Source: JBFLVQ01 sp040758525 (lineage in GTDB: Bacteria; Acidobacteriota; Blastocatellia; Chloracidobacteriales; JADJPF01). Taken from it: a stretch of 14,351 bases of DNA. The stretch is from NCBI GenBank assembly GCA_040758525.1, contig JBFLVQ010000178.1:1-14351 (forward strand), written 5' to 3'. Below, piece after piece: positions 1 through 7,300 of this stretch; the stretch's first letter is position 1; every line of letters starts with the position of its first letter. A program made the translations under genes and the position numbers. The notes beneath the pieces are model-generated. The model had not been told where the DNA came from and did not search any database. It saw only the letters and a program-made list of their open reading frames with translations.

Positions 1-7
1 CGGGCTT

Positions 8-16
8 TGGTATAAT
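8..16 (+). promoter_or_regulatory. Extended -10 promoter element candidate at window edge
   Basis: The sequence TGGTATAAT is a perfect -10 hexamer (11-16) with the TG of an extended -10 element at 8-9. Any -35 would lie outside the window. An AAGGAG follows at 35-40, but no start codon sits at a usable distance and no plus-strand gene follows, because paiB on the other strand begins its 3' end at 103. It could drive a short untranslated RNA ending at the 69-98 hairpin, or be chance. Low confidence. Confidence 0.25.
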
Positions 17-68
17 ACTGTGTTGACTTGGTTTAAGGAGCATCTCAATTAAAGTTAATAGAGTTGAT

Positions 69-98
69 TGTGAGACGAGCCTAATGGCTCGTCTCACA
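69..98 (-). terminator. Perfect 12-bp stem-loop just past paiB stop
   Basis: A perfect 12-bp inverted repeat (69-80 pairing with 87-98) encloses a 6-nt loop (81-86). It begins 4 nt beyond the paiB stop on the minus strand. This position suits a transcription end or an RNA 3'-end-protecting hairpin of the tag-paiB operon. The minus-strand sequence after the stem is AT-rich but has no clear U-run, so it is not a textbook intrinsic terminator. On the plus strand no T-run follows directly either. Confidence 0.5.
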
Positions 99-102
99 CA
101 GG

Positions 103-720
103 TCACTTTGGTAGGTTATTTTTCATTAATTTTGCAATATCAGTCTTTAGTTTATCATTAGTCTGTTCCAACTCTCTGATAATGTTCTCTTGCTCAATCG
201 TGGTTCTATCCTGACTAAGTTTGTATCTACTCTCCAATCTATTTACAGATACTTCAAATGCCACTATAGCATTTAACTTTTCATCGATAAATTTCTCTGG
301 ATATGAGTTAAGTCTATTGGCAAACTCTGCCTCATAATATTGAATAACTCGCTCAATTAGTCTTAGTTTTTCCGTACTAGTTTCAAACAGTCTGATTGTG
401 CCATATGCATGCACAGCAACATAATTCCAGGTTGGCACACTAAGATATTTCTCATAATGCTTTGGTGAGATATAGGCATGCGGTTCTTGAAAGATCACCA
501 AAACATCTTTTACATACTCAAAATCTCTCCATTGATCATTGGCCTTTGCCATATGTCCTAATATTTTTATTAACCCATTATCGATATCTATGATAAATGG
601 TAGATGTGTTGCTTTAGGAATATTCTCTTTTGCAGAAACTAAAGTGGCAAAGCTATGCTCTTGCATAAAAGCATACAGCTTATTTATATCCTCTTCTCTA
701 TTATGTTTCGGTGTATACAT
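103..720 (-). CDS. paiB: PaiB-family FMN-binding protein (putative negative transcriptional regulator)
   Basis: This 205-residue protein has the length and motifs of the PaiB/FMN-binding split-barrel family. It starts MYTPKHNRE, carries HLPF at 39-42, PHAYISPKHY at 80-89, VPTWNYVAVHAYG at 95-107 and the late KLSQDR at 167-172, all hallmarks of the family. The last 30 residues look like a charged helix or coiled coil. In Bacillus subtilis PaiB is described as a negative regulator of sporulation and protease genes acting with the acetyltransferase PaiA; no paiA is visible here, so the regulatory role is by family name only and a flavin-binding function is the safer reading. It starts at an ATG 4 nt after the tag stop, without a good Shine-Dalgarno, which suggests translational coupling with tag. 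Its GC content (around 30% in sampled lines) is well below that of the central genes. Confidence 0.88.
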   Translation of the reverse strand: MYTPKHNREEDINKLYAFMQEHSFATLVSAKENIPKATHLPFIIDIDNGLIKILGHMAKANDQWRDFEYVKDVLVIFQEPHAYISPKHYEKYLSVPTWNYVAVHAYGTIRLFETSTEKLRLIERVIQYYEAEFANRLNSYPEKFIDEKLNAIVAFEVSVNRLESRYKLSQDRTTIEQENIIRELEQTNDKLKTDIAKLMKNNLPK

Positions 721-724
721 ATAG

Positions 725-1309
725 TTAATCTATTTCATGATATCTAAAACATCCTACCAGATGATCATTAACCATTCCTACAGCCTGCATAAAAGCATAA
801 CATATTGTTGAGCCAACAAACTTAAATCCATGCTTTATTAGAGATCTGCTCATTGCATCAGACTCTGCCGTCTTACTAGGAACCTCTTTTAATGATCTCC
901 ATTCATTCCTTTTTGGCTTGCCATTAACAAATTGCCAGATGTAGCTATCAAAACTACCATACTCCTTCTCTATTTTTAAGAATGCTTTGGCATTCTCAAT
1001 AGCAGAATTAATCTTTAGACGGTTGCGAATTATCCCTTCATTGGCAAGCAATTTCTCAACCTTGCTAGAGTCATAATTAGCAATTTTGTCAGCATCAAAA
1101 TTATTGAATGCTTTACGATAGTTCTCGCGTTTATTTAACACTGTTTCCCAGCTTAATCCGGCTTGTACTCCTTCTAGAATAATAAATTCAAAGAGCAGTC
1201 GATCATTGTGAACCGGCACACCCCATTCTTTATCGTGATAAGCAATGTATAGATCATTACTATTTTTTGCCCAGCCACAACGCACTATTTCATTCGATTT
1301 TTGAGCCAA
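725..1309 (-). CDS. tag: DNA-3-methyladenine glycosylase I
   Basis: The 194-residue product is a base-excision repair enzyme that removes 3-methyladenine from alkylated DNA. It aligns by eye with E. coli Tag almost end to end: RCGW (10-13), YHDKEWGVP (24-32), LEGVQAGLSW (45-54), GIIRNRLKI, and GFKFVGSTICYAFMQAVGMVNDH near the C-terminus. The four zinc ligands of the family are present as Cys11, His25, His183 and Cys187, and the base-recognition glutamate is Glu46. The start is a TTG at 1309-1307; it is supported by a GAGGGAAGG purine block at about 1312-1320 and by the absence of any ATG before the conserved RCGW. It is the first gene of a two-gene operon with paiB, under the promoter at 1346-1374. 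AT-rich (about 33% GC) compared with the central genes. Catalytically intact as far as can be seen. Confidence 0.95.
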   Translation of the reverse strand: MAQKSNEIVRCGWAKNSNDLYIAYHDKEWGVPVHNDRLLFEFIILEGVQAGLSWETVLNKRENYRKAFNNFDADKIANYDSSKVEKLLANEGIIRNRLKINSAIENAKAFLKIEKEYGSFDSYIWQFVNGKPKRNEWRSLKEVPSKTAESDAMSRSLIKHGFKFVGSTICYAFMQAVGMVNDHLVGCFRYHEID

Positions 1310-1345
1310 AGCCTTCCCTCGCTATCTTCGCAAAATGTTGATTTT

Positions 1346-1374
1346 GTTATATCAGATAGCCTCTTAGTTGACAA
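1346..1374 (-). promoter_or_regulatory. Sigma70-like promoter of tag-paiB
   Basis: Read on the minus strand, a -35 element TTGTCA (1374-1369, 5 of 6 consensus) is separated by exactly 17 nt from a -10 element TATAAC (1351-1346, 5 of 6). Transcription would start near 1339, giving a leader of about 30 nt before the TTG start at 1309. The -35 overlaps a plus-strand TTGACA (1368-1373), but no comparable plus-strand -10 was found at the right distance. Confidence 0.65.
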
Positions 1375-1747
1375 GTTAAGCAGCGCGTCGATAGTTTAGA
1401 ATGGGCTTATAGTAAATCATCGTTGACTTCTTCAATGGTAACAATTGTATCACTTTGCCTAGCAAGAGAATGTCATTGAGTAATACTTGATAACAAAAAT
1501 TGATATTGCGCTTTTTTAAAGTTTCTGAGACAATGCACGCTTGAAGAGTTTAGCGTGGTGGCTTAGTTGCATAAACTCTCAATAAAAAATAGATTGATTA
1601 CGCTTATCCCCTCTTAAATACTTTCCTACACTATCTGGCAGTGCTATGGAATATGGCACATAGGAACGTGGATTATTTTATTTATAATAACTCTAACAAA
1701 AGGTTTACAATAAGATAACCTAATGGCCTGGTTGTTCAACTTGATTA

Positions 1748-1756
1748 TGATATAAC
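1748..1756 (+). promoter_or_regulatory. Extended -10 promoter candidate for the pilin operon
   Basis: TGATATAAC combines the TG of an extended -10 element with a -10 hexamer matching 5 of 6 positions. No good -35 lies 16-18 nt upstream, which extended -10 promoters tolerate. Transcription from near 1763 would give a leader of about 75 nt that contains the tandem repeat at 1790-1819 and the ribosome-binding site at 1825-1830. Confidence 0.4.
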
Positions 1757-1789
1757 AGGCTATGTTATGAGCGTAAGAATCCCTGACTA

Positions 1790-1819
1790 ATCTTTTAACA
1801 AGGGATCTTATAACAAGGG
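1790..1819 (+). repeat. 15-bp tandem repeat in the pilin operon leader
   Basis: Two adjacent 15-bp units (1790-1804 and 1805-1819) match at 14 of 15 positions and read ATCTTWTAACAAGGG. A third partial copy of the core, AACAAGG, follows at 1823-1829 and contains the first bases of the Shine-Dalgarno. An ATCCCT at 1779-1784 can pair with AGGGAT at 1801-1806. The arrangement suggests a translational or regulatory leader element, but its function is unknown. Confidence 0.7.
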
Positions 1820-1836
1820 GGAACAAGGAGAAGGGT

Positions 1837-2523
1837 ATGCGGGTAGAATCAGGTTTCTCGCTAATAGAACTGCTAATTGTCATCCTTATTTTAACCATAC
1901 TTGTCACACTGTCTGTTCTGACACTTTCATCCAATCGACGCACCGTTAAAACTGATGATGCGGCTGGCGCTATCTACACACTAATGCGTCAGGCTCGTGT
2001 ACAGGCGATCACACGGCGACAGTTCTATGCTGTAGTAATAAATGTTGCCGGTCTGGATCAGACTATCCCTCTCAATAACTCCACTAAAAATCTGCTTTTC
2101 CTGGCAAATAGCGTATCATTGGTGGATATGGGCACTATTAGCTCCGTCAATGACGAGGAGATCTCGCTATCAAAGCTATTACCAATAGATGTAACGATTA
2201 ATGCTGCAGCGGGACTTCCCAGTAAAACAACAGCTTTTCTCGCGCCGGAGAACGCCTTCTCAGTACATAACTTTTCCAGCAGTGTACCGAATGGGACATT
2301 TGTCTGCTACTTCGATCCAGCAGGCCGCGCAGTAACTCGCGCCGATGGCACCGGCACACAGGAATACAGGATTTTCCAGTTCTCAGCTAACGATATTGAT
2401 TTAACCAAAGGGCCAACACTGTTACGAGCAGTTACACTGCATGGCTCAACCGGGGGGCTTAAATTCTGGCGCTTTATTCCCACACTAGGGCCATCTGGTC
2501 AATGGACTACCAAGCTCAATTAG
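1837..2523 (+). CDS. FimT/GspH-like minor pilin (pseudopilin)
   Basis: The 228-residue protein begins MRVESG followed by FSLIELLIV, a class III prepilin leader of six residues. Prepilin peptidase would cut after Gly6 and leave Phe7 with Glu11 as the conserved Glu5 of the mature protein. A hydrophobic helix follows (about 7-30), then the TDDAAGAIYTLMRQARVQAITRRQ segment (46-69), which resembles the GspH/FimT pattern of paired helices carrying small residues and arginines. The C-terminal two thirds are beta-rich and secreted in style. By family knowledge it is a low-abundance subunit that helps prime pilus or pseudopilus assembly at the inner membrane. The ATG at 1837 has a strong AAGGAG at 1825-1830, 6 nt away. 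It is the first of five closely spaced genes. Whether it belongs to a type IV pilus or a type II secretion system cannot be decided from this gene alone. Confidence 0.88.
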   Translation: MRVESGFSLIELLIVILILTILVTLSVLTLSSNRRTVKTDDAAGAIYTLMRQARVQAITRRQFYAVVINVAGLDQTIPLNNSTKNLLFLANSVSLVDMGTISSVNDEEISLSKLLPIDVTINAAAGLPSKTTAFLAPENAFSVHNFSSSVPNGTFVCYFDPAGRAVTRADGTGTQEYRIFQFSANDIDLTKGPTLLRAVTLHGSTGGLKFWRFIPTLGPSGQWTTKLN

Positions 2524-2532
2524 GAAATGACT

Positions 2533-3129
2533 ATGAAGAATGAACAAGGGTTTTCGCTTATTGAAGTGATAATTGCAATTCTGATAATAACCACTGGTCT
2601 GCTGGCACTCTCGGCAGCACTGGTCATTGGTATCACCTTGCCAGGACGCGCACGTCAACAGGAGATCGCCAAACAGTTAGCAGCCCAAATAATGGAGAGT
2701 ATTATTGCCGCCAAAGAGGCCACGCGTCCGGGATTTAGCTCTTTTGATAGTCTAAATTACACCACCGGCACACCGGCGGGACGTTTTGTTCCTGGTGTAG
2801 CAGCAATGCTTGAGTCTGGACCAGATAATGTCTTTGGCACTTGTGATGATGGTCAGCCGCCTGGTCCATTTAATCCAGTTTGCACAGGTATGGGCACACG
2901 TATTATCCAGCTTGATATTGATCCTGGTCCGGATGGTATCTACTCGAATAGAAGCGATAATAGAACTAACAGTCTACTAACTTTTACTCGTGAGATCATT
3001 ATTACCGACCTCACACCTGCTCCCGTAACTAGTAAACAGATCACGGTACGAGTCAATTTTACGACTCCTACAGGCAGCCGTGACAGCGTTACATTAGTCT
3101 GCCAGTTAAGCAATTTTAGAACCCTGTAG
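2533..3129 (+). CDS. PilV/GspI-like minor pilin (pseudopilin)
   Basis: The protein starts MKNEQG then FSLIEVIIAILII, so the predicted prepilin peptidase site is Gly6-Phe7 and Glu11 becomes the mature Glu5. The segment TTGLLALSAALVIGI and the following LAAQIMESIIAAKE are typical of the PilV/GspI group. The C-terminal part holds two Asp/Gly-rich stretches, GPDNVFGTCDDG and DPGPDGIYSN, that look like metal-binding loops, probably calcium; this is inference. An ATG at 2527 is also in frame, but AGGA at 2522-2525 is spaced correctly (7 nt) for 2533 and too close for 2527, so 2533 is preferred (198 residues). It follows the FimT-like gene with less than 10 nt between them and is certainly cotranscribed. 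Expected role: subunit of the priming/tip complex with its two neighbours. Confidence 0.86.
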   Translation: MKNEQGFSLIEVIIAILIITTGLLALSAALVIGITLPGRARQQEIAKQLAAQIMESIIAAKEATRPGFSSFDSLNYTTGTPAGRFVPGVAAMLESGPDNVFGTCDDGQPPGPFNPVCTGMGTRIIQLDIDPGPDGIYSNRSDNRTNSLLTFTREIIITDLTPAPVTSKQITVRVNFTTPTGSRDSVTLVCQLSNFRTL

Positions 3130-3143
3130 TGGAGTAAATGATA

Positions 3144-4274
3144 ATGAATAAAGATATCCATCCCCAAGCAGGATTTTCGCTCATCGAGCTTTTACTTGCC
3201 ATGGTCCTTCTGTTAATACTGATCGGTCCATTGCTCTCATTTATGCGCGTGGGTCAAATAAGCCGCGCAACAGCTATTCGTATTACTGATGTAGAGCAGA
3301 ATGTGCGGGCAGCAATGACTTCGGTAGGTAGGGACATTTCCAATGCAGGTTATAACTTTGCCCCTCAAGTCAGTCTGGGTGTCTCACCAATATTCTCTAC
3401 ATTGCTAGGCAGCGGCAATCTTCTTAGTCCAATTATTCCTGGTAATAACTTAAACCTGGTACGTTCGGTCAATTCCACAGGCGCAACAGTTACTAACTCA
3501 ACCGATCAGATAACCCTGGTATACCTTGATCAGAATTTCAATAATGGCCTGCCAGTAAGCGGTAATCTTACTCCTTCGGGTGCTAATTTTAGCGCCACGG
3601 CATCTTTTACCGGCCTTTTTATTGGTGATTTTGTATTGGTTAGCCTAGCCAACAATTTTGCCATTGGCTGTGTTACAAATGTTACGGGTGGCAATAATGT
3701 TATCTTTGCAAGCAGCGATCCTTATGGAATAAACCAACCTGGCACAGGGCCGCTCTCTGTGTTAGGCCGCGCACCACAGCAACCTGGTGCAGTCAGTCTC
3801 TACAAGATCTTCTTTGTCAGTTATTTTGTCGATCAAGATGGTAACTTGATACGTAGGGAGCTATTGCCGGCACCACATACTGCGCAGGGTGGTAACAATT
3901 CTATCACACCAGTGTTAATAACACCCAACCCTAACACTTACAATTGTAATGGCTCCTGTTACTACGATAATGTGATTGCCACTGGAATAGAAGATCTACA
4001 GTTTACTTACTTTCTGGCAGATCCTCGCTCCACAGGTGTAACTGGTCCACTTGATGATCCTGGCTTTTATGGACGTACTACTAATCTAGGCACAGCACCG
4101 CAATATCGACTGCTTGATATACGACAGGTAAATGTTTCTATTAAAGGCCGTGCTGCGGAGCGTGACAACAATCTACACGATCCTTACAACCGCAATCAGC
4201 ACTATCTATACCGGTTTAGTTTGGAAGGAACTTTTAATACCCGCAATTTTTTTGGTTCAAATTTCCGACTGTAG
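3144..4274 (+). CDS. PilW/GspJ-like minor pilin (pseudopilin)
   Basis: The product (376 residues from the preferred ATG) has the leader MNKDIHPQAG followed by FSLIELLLAMVLLLILIGPLL. Cleavage would be after Gly10, and Glu15 is the mature Glu5. VEQNVRAAMTSVGRDISNAGYNF after the helix and IEDLQFTYFLADP plus LLDIRQVNVSIKGRA near the end are the typical PilW/GspJ start and finish. It is longer than most GspJ proteins (about 200) and at the upper end of PilW sizes, through a Gly/Asn/Thr-rich middle. The frame is open from an ATG at 3138, but GGAG at 3131-3134 is only 3 nt from that ATG and 9 nt from 3144. The gene lies 14 nt after the PilV-like gene. It probably binds the PilV-like and PilX-like proteins in the tip complex. 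Confidence 0.87.
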   Translation: MNKDIHPQAGFSLIELLLAMVLLLILIGPLLSFMRVGQISRATAIRITDVEQNVRAAMTSVGRDISNAGYNFAPQVSLGVSPIFSTLLGSGNLLSPIIPGNNLNLVRSVNSTGATVTNSTDQITLVYLDQNFNNGLPVSGNLTPSGANFSATASFTGLFIGDFVLVSLANNFAIGCVTNVTGGNNVIFASSDPYGINQPGTGPLSVLGRAPQQPGAVSLYKIFFVSYFVDQDGNLIRRELLPAPHTAQGGNNSITPVLITPNPNTYNCNGSCYYDNVIATGIEDLQFTYFLADPRSTGVTGPLDDPGFYGRTTNLGTAPQYRLLDIRQVNVSIKGRAAERDNNLHDPYNRNQHYLYRFSLEGTFNTRNFFGSNFRL

Positions 4275-4285
4275 TTGTGTGGGTA

Positions 4286-4301
4286 CAAGGAGAAGAGTAT
4301 G
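4286..4301 (+). promoter_or_regulatory. Ribosome-binding block of the giant PilX-like gene
   Basis: AAGGAG (4287-4292) lies 6 nt before the ATG at 4299 and decides the start; the frame is open further up only through a TTG at 4275 that lacks a ribosome-binding site. The block 4286-4301 is identical in 15 of 16 positions to the block 1824-1839 in front of the first pilin gene. Both contain ACAAGGA, which also resembles the core of a CsrA/RsmA binding site. That reading is a hypothesis; a shared strong ribosome-binding site is the simpler explanation. Confidence 0.6.
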
Positions 4302-7300
4302 AAAGCACTAAAGATTTTTTCCTCAGCAACCGACAAAGAGCAAGGCTCGGCGTTGATTATCGTGACGTTGCTGCTTGCGCTACTAACCATCTATGTAACA
4401 GCTTCGTTAACGGTCTCTACCTCCGACGCAGTTGCAGCTAACTTTGAAGTTGCCCAGAAAGTTGGCTTTTATACTGCCTACTCGAAGATGGAACAGATGT
4501 CGCGCGACTTTAGCGCACTATTTTTAACTTCACCGAATCCGCGCTATGATACGCTGTGCCGTGTTGTAATAGCCGATCCTACGCTACTAAACCAATTCCG
4601 TATCGTAAAACCTGATGTCAATTGTCCCACTGGCTCTCCTTGTACACCAAACTATTCAGGAAGATATATGAGTGGCACAAATCTCTTTGATCTAGGTTGG
4701 GTCAATGCTCCTACACCATTCTGTATAGTGGATGTGTGCAATCCAACTGCAACACCATTGTGCAACTTTCCCATACGACCACCCAACACCACTCAAGTCA
4801 GCACTGGCGAGTTTGCTGGTCTACAGGGTTTTGCCCGTCGCTATCGTATGGCTGTGACAACCACCAGTGAAAATCGTGGTGGCGCAGATGTACAGATTAC
4901 ACGAGACTTTGACAACTATTTGTTACCATTGTTTCAATTTGGCATATTTACAGATTCTGATTTCGAGTTATACATTCCTCCCAATTGGGCCTTTGGTGGT
5001 TGGGTACATACCAACAGTGATTTCTACCTGACGGGTGGCAATGCTGCTGGCAGTACACCACGCAGTACCTTCTCACGATATATATTTGATGCTGGCGGTA
5101 ATCTGGTTAAAACTGGTGCCCAGATTACCGTTGCTAAACATATTGTTATTGGCAATGAAAAGAACGGCAGTGCTGTTGCCAACAGCTATATGCGTGTTTT
5201 TCAAGACGCTACCAACTTTGTAAACATCAGTACCAGCAGTTCTACCGGCGGTGGCCGCGCGCCGGTTAATTGTCAGGGAATTGGTGATCCTAGTTTTGAT
5301 GCCGCACCGGCTGGATGTGGTTCTTTTAGCGGGGTAAATCCCAACGTGCGGATAGGTGTTCCACCATTGCGGCTACCAATTCAAAATATATTGAGAGCCA
5401 ATCCCATCGAACTGATCAAGCGTGGTTTGCCAACAGATCTAAATGTTGCACAAGGTTCTCCATTGGTATCAGCGCGCTACTATTACAAGCCTGTGCTACG
5501 TATCACCTTGACAGATTATCAACACCAATTGCCACGTACGGTATTGTCTGGTGATCCACCCACCGCAGGGAGCGGTCCATTTGGCGGTGTTCAGCTTGAT
5601 GGCCCAGACCCTTGGTTAGCACAGAATGTTGGTGCCGGACCAGGCTTGAAGACAACCGGACCGGCTGCTGATCCAAACTGGTACTATCAAGAAGAAGATA
5701 GTGGAACACCAAATACGCTTAGACCAATCCCACGTGGTTATCAACCTAAGATTTCCGATCCAACCAATGGCCGCCCCACCGGCGCACGTATTAATGGTAA
5801 TCGTATTCATGGTTGGATCAAAGTGGAGATAGTGCGTGCAGATGGTAGGACCTTCGATATTACCCAGGAGATTCTTAATCTTGGCGTAACTGTTCCCTAC
5901 CGCGCTAACACTGGCGCAGCATTCTATTATCCACGCGCAGTATCAGCTTTTCCTCCTACAGCAAACCTTGATGAGAACTCAATAATACATCTACAGCGGT
6001 TTGCCGCTCCTTATACAGAAAGAGTAATCGCTGGACTAACAGCATTGCCTATGGATCCGCTTAATCCCACACTCGATAATGTTGGTGGCGCAACTGGAGT
6101 TAACTTTGACTACTATGCCAGTATGGCTTTGCGTAGATATGATACTAACGCTCCCGCCAGCAATTTAAGGATGTATGGAATCAGAGATGACGCTGATACT
6201 CGTTCTACTCCTGCAGGAATACCTGATTATACAACGCGGTTTACGGGCGGTTCAGGAAACAATCCTTACAACGAACCACAACCCGATCCGGGTGGCTATT
6301 ATACTCATGAGACACGAGTGCCACTGCCAACCAATAATCCTCCACAAACAGAGATCGATTTCCGTGGTAATGGCAGCGCTACCAGACCTGCAGCAGCGAT
6401 CAATGTACATACTCATCCAGTAGCAGCTAACAGCCTGCCACTCAGCGAGAATGTCAACTTGCCTAAAAGCCGTGCTACCCTTGGTAATACCGGCGCCGGA
6501 GCAGTTCTTAATGCTGATGGTGAGACCACCTGGTTTATTGGCAACCAGCGTCTGGTGCCATTCCCTATTAATATGTATGACGCGCGCGAAGGTCTGCCGC
6601 ATGAAACCGCCAATGGCACACCAACACCAGTAAATGGATTGATACAGAACTCACCAACCAAGAATGGCACCATGAACTTAGTCGAGATAGATATGGGTAA
6701 TCTAGGCCGTCTGTTTCGTGGAGACTTTGATAATCTCTTTGCCACTATGGGCCAAACACCATATAGTACCCTCACCGGCGCACCATTGAGAGCACAGGAT
6801 CTGCGTGACAATATAGATGTCAATCAAGACAATGGCTGGATTGTTTACACTTCGGATCGTCGTGGCGATGAACCATTACTTGCCACCAACCCTAATATAA
6901 AACCAGGCAGCGGCGCAGTCTTACCAACCTTGGGCCTTGCTAGCGTGATCGGCGATGGTGATTACAATCGTGAAGATGTGGTCTGGAACCCTGGTGGTAA
7001 TCCTGCTGGTAATGCTGCCGCCCTACCAGTACAGATTGGGGGCAGATCTGGTTGTAGCGCTGCAGTACCAGCCCCTGTATCCGACAATAGTGATATAGGA
7101 AAATCTCCACAAGATTCCAATAATGATTGCTGGATCCAAACAGAAACCGCTGCCAACGGCTTTAGCGAGACTTCACCATACAATAATATGTCTGATGCAG
7201 ACCAGTATAATCCACCGCTTACTTATACTCCTGCACTCAATTCCTATGCTGATCGTCGTGGTGCTATGGTGGCAATGACTGCGGTTAGCACAAATCCAAA

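Larger units (their letters stand above)
1310..1836. other. AT-rich intergenic region between tag and the pilin operon
   Basis: No credible coding sequence was found in this divergent 527-nt gap. It holds the tag promoter (1346-1374), a weak hairpin at 1641-1659 (GTGC/GCAC ends with two G-U pairs and a 3-nt loop), an isolated TATAAT at 1683-1688 without a -35, an extended -10 at 1748-1756, and a tandem repeat at 1790-1819 leading into the first pilin gene. The stretch from about 1400 to 1640 shows nothing I can assign; a small RNA cannot be excluded. Confidence 0.6.

Noticed and set aside
539..724. Plus-strand open frame of 61 codons antisense to paiB
   Set aside because: Shadow of a clearly conserved PaiB reading frame.
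1368..1373. Perfect plus-strand TTGACA
   Set aside because: It is the reverse side of the tag promoter -35, and no convincing -10 follows at 16-18 nt on the plus strand.
1641..1659. Small hairpin as a terminator or riboswitch part
   Set aside because: Eight pairs including two G-U, no T-run, and no surrounding conserved structure that I recognise.
1683..1688. Perfect TATAAT in the intergenic region
   Set aside because: No -35 or TG extension at the proper distance; in AT-rich DNA a lone hexamer is expected by chance.
1644..1943. Minus-strand open frame of 99 codons upstream of and overlapping the first pilin gene
   Set aside because: It overlaps the well-supported start of the FimT-like gene, has no family resemblance, and its composition looks like a reverse reading of the leader.
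4275..4298. Upstream TTG start for the giant PilX-like gene
   Set aside because: It directly abuts the previous stop and lacks a ribosome-binding site; the ATG at 4299 has AAGGAG 6 nt upstream.
6413..6823. Minus-strand open frame of 136 codons inside the giant PilX-like gene
   Set aside because: Entirely within a gene with clear prepilin start and coherent protein; no ribosome-binding context or recognisable domain. Other antisense frames in this gene were rejected for the same reason.
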